Shown: positions 1-8,037, numbered from the stretch's first letter. The stretch is 24,392 bases of DNA from an uncultured Clostridia bacterium (GCA_944380625.1 CALWIE010000044.1:1-24392), one strand, 5' to 3'. Notes: generated by a model from the sequence alone, not told the origin. A program made the numbers and translations.

Positions 1-370
1 AAAACACCTCGTACCCCGCGGTGGGGATATGGTACTTCTTCATCAGGTTTTTGGAGAACACCTTGCTGGCTTCGATCTGGGCGGCGGCGGCGTTGGGCCC
101 AAAGCAGGGGAAGCCCGCGGCCTCCAAATCATCCACCATGCCCGCGGCCAGGGGGTCGTCCGGGGCCACGAACACCAGGTCCACCCCTTTCTCCTTGGCC
201 AGGGCCAGCATGCCCTCCTTGTCCATGGCGTTTACCGGGAAGCACTCCGCGTCCCGGCTGATGCCCCCGTTGCCCGGGGCGCAGTACAGTGCCTCCACCA
301 GGGGGCTCTCTTTCAGCTTGCGGACAATGGCGTGCTCCCGCCCGCCGCTGCCGATGACTAAAATTTTCAT
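1..370 (-). CDS. purD: Phosphoribosylamine-glycine ligase, N-terminal part (cut by window edge)
   Basis: GAR synthetase, an ATP-grasp enzyme that joins glycine to 5-phosphoribosylamine in the second step of purine synthesis. Only about the first 123 residues are present; the C-terminal part, with the ATP-grasp core, lies beyond base 1. The start MKILVIGSGGREHAI is the family signature, followed by a small-residue-rich APGNGG motif and FVAPDDPLAAGM, all typical of the N-terminal domain. The ATG at 370 has a purine-rich AGGGGAG Shine-Dalgarno sequence just upstream. It is the last visible gene of the pur operon, 27 bases after the HAD-like gene. The family call is secure; completeness cannot be judged. 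Confidence 0.95.
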   Translation of the reverse strand, partial: MKILVIGSGGREHAIVRKLKESPLVEALYCAPGNGGISRDAECFPVNAMDKEGMLALAKEKGVDLVFVAPDDPLAAGMVDDLEAAGFPCFGPNAAAAQIEASKVFSKNLMKKYHIPTAGYEVF

Positions 371-397
371 GGGTCTCTCCCCTTTCGTAAGCTCAGG

Positions 398-1069
398 TCA
401 CAGGTACTGGGCCAGCTGGGCCCAGCGCTCTACCACCAGGTCCGCGCTGCCCTTGTCCCCGGTCTTTTTCGCGGTGCGCCAGCCCAGGGACTTGGCCTCC
501 TCCTGCTGGGCGGGGGAACCTCCCGCCAGCCAGCAGTAAGAGGGCCGGCCCGCGGCCTCCCAGGCCCGGCGCAACAAGCCTGGGGAGTCCGCCTCCTCCC
601 CCGCCTGGCCGGACACCAGCCCCCCGGCGAAGAACTGCCCCAGGTGCAGCCGCAGCAGCAGCCCCAGGGCCTCGGGCAGGGCGTCGCCGATGAGGTAATT
701 CTCGCAGCCCTGGTAACAGGCCAAGGCCAGGGCGGGGGCGGCGTCCCCCCCGGCCACAGTCCAGAGGGCCGGGCACAGGGCCACGGTGCGCACCCGCCGG
801 GCGCAGAGCTCCACCCAGGGCTCGGGCAGGCCCAGCTCCCGCAGAAGCCCCTCGCAGGCGGCGATACGCTCCTCCCACCAGGCCGCCCCGGAAAGCCCCT
901 TGGGCGCTTTGGGGAGGCGCTTGTCCAGCTGGGCCGCCGTCACCTCCAGGCGGGCGGCCCAGGGGCCCAGGGCCAGATACAGGCACTTGCCCCAGGAAGG
1001 CCCCTTGGGGGCAAAGACGGTGGCCCAGTCCCAGAAAACGGCCCTGCCGCTCCTTCTTCCCCCGGCCAT
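398..1069 (-). CDS. Degenerate HAD-like protein in the pur operon (function unknown)
   Basis: A 223-residue protein whose ATG overlaps the stop of the AICAR transformylase gene (ATGA), so translation is probably coupled. The N-terminus has FWDWATVF where HAD phosphatases have the nucleophile motif; D14 is kept, but the second Asp (acid/base) is missing. Residues 152-200 follow the HAD C-terminal layout. However, the conserved Lys of motif III (usually in a G-x-x-K-P-D context) is replaced in GEEADSP (158-163), and the GDS Asp of motif IV is replaced in LAGGSPAQQ (181-189). I infer a HAD-fold pseudoenzyme or a very divergent member. It is Leu/Ala/Gly-rich, with no signal peptide. A role in purine metabolism is suggested only by position. 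The coding region is sure; the family assignment is moderate. Confidence 0.8.
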   Translation of the reverse strand: MAGGRRSGRAVFWDWATVFAPKGPSWGKCLYLALGPWAARLEVTAAQLDKRLPKAPKGLSGAAWWEERIAACEGLLRELGLPEPWVELCARRVRTVALCPALWTVAGGDAAPALALACYQGCENYLIGDALPEALGLLLRLHLGQFFAGGLVSGQAGEEADSPGLLRRAWEAAGRPSYCWLAGGSPAQQEEAKSLGWRTAKKTGDKGSADLVVERWAQLAQYL

Positions 1070-2247
1070 CAGTGGTGGAACAGGCGGATGCCCGTAAAGG
1101 CCATGGCGATGTTGTACTTGTCGCAGGTGGCGATGACGTGGTCGTCCCGGATGGAGCCGCCGGGCTGGGCGATGACCGTCACGCCGGACTTGTGGGCCCG
1201 CTCGATGTTGTCCCCGAAGGGGAAGAAGGCGTCGCTGCCCAGGGCCACGCCGGTCAGGCCGTCCAGCCAGGCCCGGCGCTCCTCCCGGGTAAAGACCTCC
1301 GGCTTTTCGGTGAAGAACTGCTCCCAGGCGCCGTCGGCCAGCACGTCCATGTACTCGTCGCCGATGTACACATCGATGGTGTTGTCCCTATCGGCCCGGC
1401 GGGTGCCCGGCTTAAAGGGCAGGTTCAGCACTTTGGGGCACTGGCGCAGGTACCAGTTGTCCGCCTTGTTGCCCGCCAGGCGGGTGCAGTGGACACGGCT
1501 CTGCTGGCCGGCCCCCACGCCGATGGCCTGGCCGTTCTTCACGTAGCACACGGAGTTGGACTGGGTGTACTTCAAGGTGATGAGGGACACGATCAGATCC
1601 CGCTTCTCCTCGGGGGTGAGGGTCTTGTTCTGGGTGGGCAGGTCAGAGAGCAGGCTCTCGTCGATCTTCAGCTCGTTTCTCCCCTGCTCGAAGGTGACGC
1701 CGAACACGTCCTTGTGCTCCACCGGGGCGGGCTTGTAAGCGGGGTCGATCTGCACCACGTTGTAGCCGCCCTTGCGCTTCTCCTTCAGGATGGCCAATGC
1801 CTCGTCGGTGTAGCCGGGGGCGATGACGCCGTCGGACACCTCCCGCTTTAGGAGCAGGGCGGTCTCCTTGTCGCACACGTCGGAGAGGGCGGCCCAGTCC
1901 CCGTAGGAGGACATGCGGTCCGCACCACGGGCGGCGGCATAGGCGCTGGCCAGGGGGGACAGCTCCAGGTCGTCCACGAAGTAGATCTTCTTCAGGGTGT
2001 CGGACAGGGGCACGTACACCGCGGCGCCCGCGGGGCTCACGTGCTTAAAGGAGGCGGCGGCAGGCAGGCCGGTGGCCTCCTTCAGCTCCTTGACCAGCTG
2101 CCAGCTGTTCAGGGCGTCCAGGAAGTTGATATACCCGGGCTTGCCGTTTAAGACGGTGACAGGCAGCTCGCCGCCGTCCTTCATAAAGATCCTGGAGGGC
2201 TTCTGGTTGGGGTTGCAACCGTATTTCAAAGTGAGTTCGTTGGCCAT
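1069..2247 (-). CDS. purH: Stand-alone AICAR transformylase (PurH C-terminal domain only)
   Basis: A 392-residue phosphoribosylaminoimidazolecarboxamide formyltransferase: it transfers the formyl group of 10-formyl-THF to AICAR, giving FAICAR. The usual PurH N-terminal IMP cyclohydrolase (MGS-like) domain is absent; that role falls to the gene immediately upstream. Visible landmarks are the N-terminal LKYGCNPNQKPSRIF, the catalytic Lys68-His69 in FKHVSPAGAAV, ARGADRMSS, KYTQSNSVCY, GAGQQSR, SDAFFPF and the terminal RLFHH. From memory, these match the transformylase half of animal ATIC better than enterobacterial PurH. The ATG at 2247 is chosen because AAAGGATGG lies just upstream and the protein then begins like the family; an upstream extension in the same frame would overlap the preceding gene. 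The gap to the cyclohydrolase stop is 19 bases. Confidence 0.93.
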   Translation of the reverse strand: MANELTLKYGCNPNQKPSRIFMKDGGELPVTVLNGKPGYINFLDALNSWQLVKELKEATGLPAAASFKHVSPAGAAVYVPLSDTLKKIYFVDDLELSPLASAYAAARGADRMSSYGDWAALSDVCDKETALLLKREVSDGVIAPGYTDEALAILKEKRKGGYNVVQIDPAYKPAPVEHKDVFGVTFEQGRNELKIDESLLSDLPTQNKTLTPEEKRDLIVSLITLKYTQSNSVCYVKNGQAIGVGAGQQSRVHCTRLAGNKADNWYLRQCPKVLNLPFKPGTRRADRDNTIDVYIGDEYMDVLADGAWEQFFTEKPEVFTREERRAWLDGLTGVALGSDAFFPFGDNIERAHKSGVTVIAQPGGSIRDDHVIATCDKYNIAMAFTGIRLFHH

Positions 2248-2266
2248 CACTGTTCCATCCTTTCCC

Positions 2267-2968
2267 TTACTGATTCTTGTTGACGATCCTGGTCTGGGCC
2301 TGGCCGCTGGCCAGGTCAATATACCGGACAAACAGGGAGACCTTGTTGTCCTCGTTCAGGCTCTCCCACAGGCCGCTGGTAAAAGCGTCGATGTCCCCTT
2401 CGATGGTGACGGGGGTGGGCTCCCCCTCGAAGGAGGGGATGGGGCTGCCGTCGCACTGATAGGTGTGGAGGAAGTGGCCCAGGCCCGCCTGGCCCGGATA
2501 CTCGAAGGTCTGACGCAGGCAGGCGGTGCCGGCCTCGTCGGCGGCCTTTAAAATGGACAGCTTGTAACTGCCGTCGGGGGAAAGCAGCCCGGAGATGCGG
2601 GGGGTCCAGTTGGGGCCGTCGGGCTCGAACTCCCGGGTGCGCAGGGCCTGCTCAAAGAGGAGGCCCTTTTCCAGAAAGTCCCGGATGGTGTCGGTCTGGT
2701 CCCCGTTGGTGACGATGAGCCCCCGGCCGATCTGCCGCACCGGATGGTAGATGATGAGGCTGGGGTCCTCCATTTTGGCGGGGTCGGCGGCTTCGGTGCG
2801 GATGCCGTCGGGCTCCTCCGCAAAAATGCGGTTGCGGCTGTTGACGCTGCGCCCCATGATGAAATAGGCGGCGACGGCCTGTTTGCCGTCCTGGCTCCTG
2901 CCGATGACGATGCCCCGGCCGGGATAGCTGTTGCCCGCCAGCTCCCCGTAGAGATCCACTGGTTTCAT
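2267..2968 (-). CDS. IMP cyclohydrolase, PurO-like
   Basis: A 233-residue protein resembling the stand-alone IMP cyclohydrolase family first known from archaea (PurO) and found in some Clostridia. It would close FAICAR to IMP, the last step of the pathway. Visible family features are an N-terminal NSYPGRGIVIGRS, GRSVNSRNRIF, TNGDQTDTI (compare SNGSHTDTI in archaeal PurO) and NWTPRISGL. The ATG at 2968 follows AGAGAGGAG. In the 71-base gap from purN there is a small hairpin (ACGCC/GGCGT around 3014-3026). It pairs functionally with the next gene, the stand-alone AICAR transformylase: together they replace bifunctional PurH. Confidence 0.88.
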   Translation of the reverse strand: MKPVDLYGELAGNSYPGRGIVIGRSQDGKQAVAAYFIMGRSVNSRNRIFAEEPDGIRTEAADPAKMEDPSLIIYHPVRQIGRGLIVTNGDQTDTIRDFLEKGLLFEQALRTREFEPDGPNWTPRISGLLSPDGSYKLSILKAADEAGTACLRQTFEYPGQAGLGHFLHTYQCDGSPIPSFEGEPTPVTIEGDIDAFTSGLWESLNEDNKVSLFVRYIDLASGQAQTRIVNKNQ

Positions 2969-3039
2969 GCTGATACTCCTCTCTGAAATGAGCTGTTTCT
3001 TCCGAAATGTGCAACGCCGAAGGCGTATACCTGTCTCTC

Positions 3040-3666
3040 TTATTCCGCGATGTGTACCACGCCGTCCTCCACGGAGAGCTTCCCTTCGCAGAAGAGGGAC
3101 ACGGCCCGGGGAAGGAGGATCCACTCGGCCTCTTCCATCACCCGGCGCTGGAGGGTTTCGGGGGTGTCCCCCTCCTTGACCTGCACGGCCTTTTGCAGGA
3201 TGATGGGGCCCCCGTCGCAGACCTCGTTTACAAAATGGACTGTGGCGCCGGTGACCTTGACCCCCCGGGCCAAAGCCGCCTCGTGGACGTGGAGACCGTA
3301 GTAGCCCTTGCCCCCAAAGGAGGGCAGCAGGGCCGGGTGGACGTTGAGGATCCGGTTGCGGAAGGCCTCCACAAAGTTGTCCCCGGTGATGGTGAGAAAT
3401 CCCGCCAGCACCACCAGGTCTATCTCCCGCTCCCTCAGGGCGTCGATGAGGGCCTGGCTGTAAGTTTCCACATCCGGGTAGTCCTTGCGGCGCAGGGTGA
3501 AGTGCTCGATACCCGCCTGCTCCGCCCGCTTTAAGGCATAGGCGTCCGGGTTGCTGCCGATGACCACCCGGAGCTTCCCGTTTTGGATCTGCCCGGCCCT
3601 TTCGGCGTCGATGAGCTTTTGCAGGTTGGTGCCCCCGCCGGACACCAGCACGCCGATGTTCAGCAC
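3040..3666 (-). CDS. purN: Phosphoribosylglycinamide formyltransferase (GAR transformylase)
   Basis: A 208-residue enzyme that formylates GAR with 10-formyl-THF. Visible motifs are the N-terminal [13 protein letters not shown] phosphate-binding loop, LAGFLTI, the catalytic [10 protein letters not shown] (Asn/His) and [19 protein letters not shown] with the catalytic Asp; the length is normal. The start is taken as GTG at 3666, which overlaps the purM stop by 7 bases and puts the family N-terminus directly after it. The longer frame upstream runs antiparallel in register with purM and gives an arginine/glycine-rich tail that is clearly a shadow. Probably translationally coupled to purM. Confidence 0.94.
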   Translation of the reverse strand: MLNIGVLVSGGGTNLQKLIDAERAGQIQNGKLRVVIGSNPDAYALKRAEQAGIEHFTLRRKDYPDVETYSQALIDALREREIDLVVLAGFLTITGDNFVEAFRNRILNVHPALLPSFGGKGYYGLHVHEAALARGVKVTGATVHFVNEVCDGGPIILQKAVQVKEGDTPETLQRRVMEEAEWILLPRAVSLFCEGKLSVEDGVVHIAE

Positions 3667-4754
3667 AGTACGACCCCCTCGCTGCCCTCTGCCACTTCGC
3701 CCAGGAAGACGGCCTCTTCCCCGGCCTCTCGGAAGGCGTCCAAGGCGGCCTGGGCGGTCTCTTGGGAGACGGCCACACACAGGCCGACGCCCATGTTGAA
3801 GGTGTTGAACATGTCCCGCTCGGGGATGTTCCCAGTCTTCTGGATCAGGTCGAAGATGGGCAGCACGGGGACGTTGGCCTTTTCCACCTTGGCCGTGAGG
3901 CCCTCTTTCATCATGCGGGGGATGTTCTCATAGAACCCGCCCCCGGTGATGTGGGACACGGCCTTGACGTCCGCCTTTTCCATAGCGGCCAGCAGGGGCT
4001 TTACGTAGATACGGGTGGGGGTGAGCAGGGTCTCCCCCAAGGTAGTGCCCAATTCGTCGTAGTAGGTGTTTACGATCTCCTTGTTCTTCCCGTCGTCCTC
4101 GCCGATGCCAAAGACCTTGCGCACCAGGGAGAAGCCGTTGGAGTGGACGCCGGAGGACTTGACCCCCAAAAGCACGTCCCCGGCCTGGAGGCGGGAGCCG
4201 TCCACGATTTTCTTCTTGTCCACAATGCCCACGGTGAAACCTGCCAGGTCGTAATCGTCGGGAGCCATCATGCCGGGGTGTTCGGCGGTCTCCCCGCCGA
4301 TGAGGGCGCAGCCGGACTGGACGCAGCCCTCGGCCACGCCGGAGACGATTTGGGCGATCTTCTCCGGGAAGTTCTTCCCGCAGGCGATGTAGTCCAGGAA
4401 GAACAGGGGCTTCGCACCGCAGCAGACCACGTCGTTGACGCACATGGCCACCGCGTCGATGCCAATGGTGTCGTGCTTATCCAGAAGCATGGCGATCTTC
4501 AGCTTGGTGCCCACGCCGTCGGTGCCGGAGACCAGCACCGGCTCCTCCATGCCGGAGAGGTCCGGGGCGAACAGGCCCCCGAACCCGCCGATGCCCGAGA
4601 CCACCCCGGGGATCACCGTGCGCTTGACGTGCTTTTTCATCAGCTCTACAGATTCGTACCCGGCGGTCACGTCCACCCCGGCGGCCTTGTAGCTGTCGCT
4701 GTAGCTTTTCATTTCCCCGCTTCCCGCCTGGGACAGCTTGTTTTCCTCGTTCAT
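3660..4754 (-). CDS. purM: Phosphoribosylformylglycinamidine cyclo-ligase (AIR synthetase)
   Basis: A 364-residue enzyme converting FGAM to AIR with ATP. Typical PurM signatures are present: [16 protein letters not shown] near the N-terminus, [42 protein letters not shown], the [10 protein letters not shown] nucleotide-binding loop and [12 protein letters not shown]. The ATG at 4754 has a strong AAGGAGGA nine bases upstream. This gives about 14 extra residues ([14 protein letters not shown]) before the usual [13 protein letters not shown] start, so an internal ATG is possible but has a poorer ribosome binding site. Its end overlaps purN; the M29 peptidase lies 39 bases upstream. Confidence 0.95.
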   Translation of the reverse strand: MNEENKLSQAGSGEMKSYSDSYKAAGVDVTAGYESVELMKKHVKRTVIPGVVSGIGGFGGLFAPDLSGMEEPVLVSGTDGVGTKLKIAMLLDKHDTIGIDAVAMCVNDVVCCGAKPLFFLDYIACGKNFPEKIAQIVSGVAEGCVQSGCALIGGETAEHPGMMAPDDYDLAGFTVGIVDKKKIVDGSRLQAGDVLLGVKSSGVHSNGFSLVRKVFGIGEDDGKNKEIVNTYYDELGTTLGETLLTPTRIYVKPLLAAMEKADVKAVSHITGGGFYENIPRMMKEGLTAKVEKANVPVLPIFDLIQKTGNIPERDMFNTFNMGVGLCVAVSQETAQAALDAFREAGEEAVFLGEVAEGSEGVVLC

Positions 4755-4793
4755 GGTGAAAAATCCTCCTTATCTCTCGTTGGGGAAGGCGGC

Positions 4794-6023
4794 TTACAGG
4801 GCCCAGCTCCCGTCTTTAAAGATCTGAACGGCCCGCCCGTCCCGGGTGTAGCCGGTGATGGAGAGCTCCTTGCAGCCGATCATGAAATCCACATGGATGA
4901 TGGAATCGTTGACGCCCTTTGCCTTGAGTTCCTCGGGGCTCATGTTCTCAAAGCCGGGGATCACCTCGTTGAAGCCCCGGCCCAGAGCCACGTGGCAGGC
5001 GGCGTTCTCGTCGAACAGGGTGTTGTAGTAGAGGATGCCCTGGCGGAAAATGGGGGAATCCACCGGGACCAGGGCCAGCTCTCCCAACAGGGAGGCCCCC
5101 TCGTCCACGCGGAGCATCCGCTCCAGCAGGGCCTCTCCCTGCTGGGCCTTACAGGAGACGGCCTTGCCGTTTTGGAAGGTGACGGAGAACTTGTCGATCA
5201 GGATGCCTTGGTAGGAAAGGGGCATGGTGGAGACCAGGGTTCCCTCGCAGCGGCCCCGCATGGGAGAGGTAAACACCTCTTCGGTGGGCATGTTGGGGTC
5301 GTAGAAGACGCCGTTCGGCAGGGTGTCGCCGCCCCCGTGCCACCGGGCCCCGGGGATGAGCCAGCACTTGAAGTCCGTGCCGTTGGGGGCCTCGTAGTGG
5401 AGGTAGTCCAGCTGGAGGGCGTTGAGCTTTTCGCAGTGGGCCTTGAGCTCCCTGTCGTGGGCCTCCCGCTCTGCCACGGGGTCGTTGTCCTCGGTGACCC
5501 GCACGGTCTCCAGGATGGCCTGCCACAGCTTTTCCACCGCCACGCTGACCCGCTCCCCCGGGAACACCTTCTTGGCCCACTTTTTGCTGGGCACGGCCAC
5601 AATGCACCACTGGTATTTGTTGTCCAGGGCGTCGTGGTAGGGCTTCAGGGCCAGGCCCCGGGCGGCGCTGGTCTTTTGCAGCTTCTCCACGCTGACCCCC
5701 TTGAGGCCGTCCGGGTCCGCAGACTCGATGTGGATCATGGCGGGAAGCTGGTCCACATAGTGCTGCATGCGGGCCTTTTCCCACTCCTCCACCCGGGAGA
5801 GCTGGGTGACTGTCTCGTGGCGGTACTTCAGCTTGGCGCACACCTGGTCCGCCCAGCGCATCTCCACCCACTTGGCGCCAGCCCGGTAGGCCTCTTCGGC
5901 CACCAGCTGGGCAAACTCGGCCTGCTCCACCTGGGCGTAGATGACGCACCCCTGGCCCTTTTGCACGTTGGCGCCCCGGCGCACCGCCAGCTGGGCGTAC
6001 TTGCGCATGACAGATTTCTTCAT
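4794..6023 (-). CDS. M29-family aminopeptidase (AmpS/PepS/AmpT-like)
   Basis: A 409-residue cytoplasmic metallo-aminopeptidase that removes N-terminal residues from peptides using a two-metal centre. The spacing of likely ligands fits the family: Glu248/249 in PTEEVFTSP, Glu315 in GELALVP, His344 in AACHVALG, and His377 and Asp379 in IHVDF. The N-terminal half has the usual YAQVEQAEFAQLVAEEAYRAGA helix region. There is no signal peptide and the length is normal. The ATG at 6023 follows AAAGGGGAATAG. It sits between purE and purM in the operon, where purC and purF are often found; I see no metabolic link, so co-transcription may be coincidental or supply amino acids such as glycine and aspartate (inference). 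Confidence 0.92.
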   Translation of the reverse strand: MKKSVMRKYAQLAVRRGANVQKGQGCVIYAQVEQAEFAQLVAEEAYRAGAKWVEMRWADQVCAKLKYRHETVTQLSRVEEWEKARMQHYVDQLPAMIHIESADPDGLKGVSVEKLQKTSAARGLALKPYHDALDNKYQWCIVAVPSKKWAKKVFPGERVSVAVEKLWQAILETVRVTEDNDPVAEREAHDRELKAHCEKLNALQLDYLHYEAPNGTDFKCWLIPGARWHGGGDTLPNGVFYDPNMPTEEVFTSPMRGRCEGTLVSTMPLSYQGILIDKFSVTFQNGKAVSCKAQQGEALLERMLRVDEGASLLGELALVPVDSPIFRQGILYYNTLFDENAACHVALGRGFNEVIPGFENMSPEELKAKGVNDSIIHVDFMIGCKELSITGYTRDGRAVQIFKDGSWAL

Positions 6024-6098
6024 GATCTATTCCCCTTTCCCGCCCCGTCCTGAAAAAGGGGGCGATTCGGCAAACAAAAATTCCGGCCCGCAGGGCTT

Positions 6099-6599
6099 TT
6101 ACAGCTCCGCCACCTTGGCCTGGAGGGCCTCGTTCTTCCGGGCGACGCCCTGGACCATCTCCTCCTTCATCTGGGAGAGCTTCTGGGCCAGCTCCCCGTC
6201 GGAGAGGGCCAGCATCTGGCAGGCCAGGATGGCCGCGTTGTCCGCGCCGTCAATGGCCACGGTGGCCACCGGGATGCCCGAGGGCATCTGCACGGTGGAG
6301 AGCAGGGCGTCCAGCCCATCCAAGGTGGAGGACTTCACCGGGACGCCGATGACCGGCAGGGTGGTGTGGGCCGCCAGCACCCCCGCCAGGTGGGCCGCTT
6401 TCCCCGCCGCGGCGATGAGGACGCCGAAGCCCTTTTCCCGGGCGGTTTTCGAGAACTCCGCCGCCGCGTCCGGCGTGCGGTGGGCGGACATGACCCGCAC
6501 CTCCACCGGGATGCCGAAACCCTTCAGGCGCTTGACAGCCGGCGCCAGCACCGGGAAGTCGCTGTCGCTGCCCATGATGACCGCTACTTTTTTGCTCAT
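6099..6599 (-). CDS. purE: N5-carboxyaminoimidazole ribonucleotide mutase (class I PurE)
   Basis: A 166-residue enzyme that rearranges N5-CAIR to CAIR. Visible are the P-site MGSDSDFPVL, the catalytic VMSAHRTPD (His) and AAAGKAAHLAGVLAAHTTLPVIGVP, which are class I features. First gene of the pur operon. Two in-frame ATGs lie six bases apart; the second (6599, MSKKVAV) is preferred because AAAGGA lies nine bases before it and only three before the first. A class I PurE normally needs PurK, which is not in the window. The gap to the next gene is 75 bases. Confidence 0.95.
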   Translation of the reverse strand: MSKKVAVIMGSDSDFPVLAPAVKRLKGFGIPVEVRVMSAHRTPDAAAEFSKTAREKGFGVLIAAAGKAAHLAGVLAAHTTLPVIGVPVKSSTLDGLDALLSTVQMPSGIPVATVAIDGADNAAILACQMLALSDGELAQKLSQMKEEMVQGVARKNEALQAKVAEL

Positions 6600-6674
6600 A
6601 TCCATCTGTCCTTTCCTCGTGTGAAAAATTCCCCAACGCCGCAGCGCCCCGCGCTTTTGGCAGTATACAGGAGA

Positions 6675-6703
6675 AGTATACACTGAATCGGGAAAATGTG
6701 CAA
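6675..6703 (-). promoter_or_regulatory. Sigma-A promoter of the pur operon, with GTATAC repeats
   Basis: Read on the minus strand, TTGCAC (6698-6703), a 17-base spacer and TATACT (6675-6680). Transcription would begin near 6668, giving a leader of about 70 bases before purE. Two copies of the palindrome GTATAC lie at 6663-6668 and 6676-6681, one overlapping the -10 box and one at the start site, inside an imperfect dyad CAGT...ACTG. This could be an operator. The leader has none of the conserved core of a purine riboswitch, so I do not call one. Confidence 0.8.
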
Positions 6704-6731
6704 GGCTTTCACAGATTTCCCCCCAGGCGGC

Positions 6732-6770
6732 AAAAAGCCCGCCCCTCCCCCACAGGGGGGAGAAGCGGGT
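6732..6770 (-). terminator. Intrinsic terminator of prfB
   Basis: On the minus strand, just after the prfB stop, CCCGC..CTCCCCC pairs with GGGGGAG..GCGGG and is followed by CTTTTT. It separates prfB from the pur operon promoter downstream. Confidence 0.85.
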
Positions 6771-6774
6771 GTTC

Positions 6775-7902
6775 TCATTCGATATTTTCGCCCAGGGTGC
6801 CCTGGCTCTGGGCGGTGAGGTAGGCGTTGATAAAGCCGTCCAGGTCCCCGTCCATGACGCCGTTGACGTTGCCGGTTTCAAAGCCGGTGCGGTGGTCTTT
6901 GACCAGGGTGTAGGGCATGAACACGTAGGAGCGGATCTGGCTGCCCCAGGTGATCTCCTTCTGCTCGCCCTTGATGTCGGAGATCTTCTCCAGGTTTTCC
7001 CGCTCCTTGATCTCCACCAGCTTGGAGACCAGCATCTTCATGGCCACCTCCCGGTTCTGATACTGGCTGCGCTCCACCTGGCAGGAAACCACGATCCCCG
7101 TGGGGATGTGGATCAGCCGTACGGCGGAGGAGGTCTTGTTGACCTTCTGGCCGCCGGCGCCGCTGGCCCGGTAAACCTCCATCTTGATGTCCTCGGGGGG
7201 GATCTCCACGGTGTTGTCCAGCTCCATTTCGGGCATGACCTCCAGGGAGCTGAAAGAGGTGTGCCGCCGGCCCGCCGCGTCAAAGGGGGAAACCCGCACC
7301 AGCCGGTGGACGCCGGCCTCGCTCTTTAAATAGCCGTAGGCGTTCTCCCCCTCCACCAGGACAGAGGCGCTTTTGAGGCCTGCCTCGTCCCCGTCCAGGT
7401 AGTCCAGGGTGGTGACCTTGAAGCCGTGGCGCTCCGCCCAGCGGTTGTACATGCGGAAGAGCATCTCGGCCCAGTCCTGGGCCTCGGTGCCGCCAGACCC
7501 CGCGTGGAAGGTGAGAATGGCGTTGTTCTTGTCGTATTCCCCTGTCAGCAGGGTGGAGAGGCGCATGGAGGCGATCTCGTTTTTGATGGACTCCAGCTCC
7601 CCCTTGGCCTCCTCCACCAGGGAGAGGTCTTCCGCCTCGTCCCCCATCTCGATGAGGGCCATGCAGTCCCCGGCCCGGGCCTGGAGCTTCTGATAGGCCT
7701 CGTCCTTCCCCTTGAGGGCCGCCATGCGCTGGGTGACCTTTTGGGCCTGCTCCATATTGTCCCAGAAGCCCGGCTCGGCGGACTTGTGCTCCAGCATGTC
7801 CACCTCTTCCCGGAGCTTCTCCAAACCCAGGGCGCCGCCCAGCTCTTCCAGGGCCTTTTCCTGTTCTTCCAGTTCCCGTTTCAATTCTTCAAATTGCAGC
7901 AT
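6775..7902 (-). CDS. prfB: Peptide chain release factor 2 (in one frame, no programmed frameshift)
   Basis: RF2, 375 residues, recognises UGA and UAA stop codons and triggers peptide release. Visible: an N-terminal coiled helical domain (residues 1-110), HAGSGGTEAQDWA, the SPF stop-codon recognition tripeptide at about 205-207, and the GGQ hydrolysis motif at about 250-252 in SGAGGQKVNKTSSAVR. In most bacteria prfB has an in-frame UGA with a slippery CUU near codon 25; here GGALGLEKL (about residues 22-30) is read through with no stop. Start: the ATG at 7902 gives the family-like MLQFEELK, though the Shine-Dalgarno (GGAAAGG) is about 13 bases away. An ATG at 7932 in the same frame would lie only about four bases from the predicted transcription start, so it is less likely. 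Confidence 0.94.
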   Translation of the reverse strand: MLQFEELKRELEEQEKALEELGGALGLEKLREEVDMLEHKSAEPGFWDNMEQAQKVTQRMAALKGKDEAYQKLQARAGDCMALIEMGDEAEDLSLVEEAKGELESIKNEIASMRLSTLLTGEYDKNNAILTFHAGSGGTEAQDWAEMLFRMYNRWAERHGFKVTTLDYLDGDEAGLKSASVLVEGENAYGYLKSEAGVHRLVRVSPFDAAGRRHTSFSSLEVMPEMELDNTVEIPPEDIKMEVYRASGAGGQKVNKTSSAVRLIHIPTGIVVSCQVERSQYQNREVAMKMLVSKLVEIKERENLEKISDIKGEQKEITWGSQIRSYVFMPYTLVKDHRTGFETGNVNGVMDGDLDGFINAYLTAQSQGTLGENIE

Positions 7903-7942
7903 AGATGACGGACAACCTTTCCAAAATTCCATAGTTATTTGT

Positions 7943-7972
7943 ATTATACCCGGGCCCGGGGGAGAATGTCAA
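7943..7972 (-). promoter_or_regulatory. Perfect-consensus promoter of prfB
   Basis: On the minus strand, TTGACA (7967-7972), an 18-base spacer and TATAAT (7943-7948). The spacer ends in the 12-base palindrome CCCGGGCCCGGG. Both hexamers match the consensus exactly. Confidence 0.88.
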
Positions 7973-8037
7973 GTACGGCCCCGGCCCGGGGGACGGGGGC
8001 CCAGTTGTGAACAGACTGAAAATTCCTGTGGTTTTCG

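Noticed and set aside
2267..3778. A 503-codon minus-strand frame spanning the IMP cyclohydrolase and most of purN
   Set aside because: Only its C-terminal 233 residues form a known family; the upstream part is an Arg/Pro/Gly-rich shadow of purN in another frame.
3762..6053. A 763-codon plus-strand frame opposite purM and the M29 gene
   Set aside because: His/Gly/Leu-rich antisense shadow typical of GC-rich coding DNA; the opposite strand has clear enzyme motifs and ribosome binding sites.
6024..6098. GCCC/GGGC hairpin with TTTTT between purE and the M29 gene
   Set aside because: Only four pairs and the T run is several bases away; the genes are probably co-transcribed.
6600..6674. Purine riboswitch in the purE leader
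   Set aside because: The leader lacks the conserved three-way-junction core and is too short.
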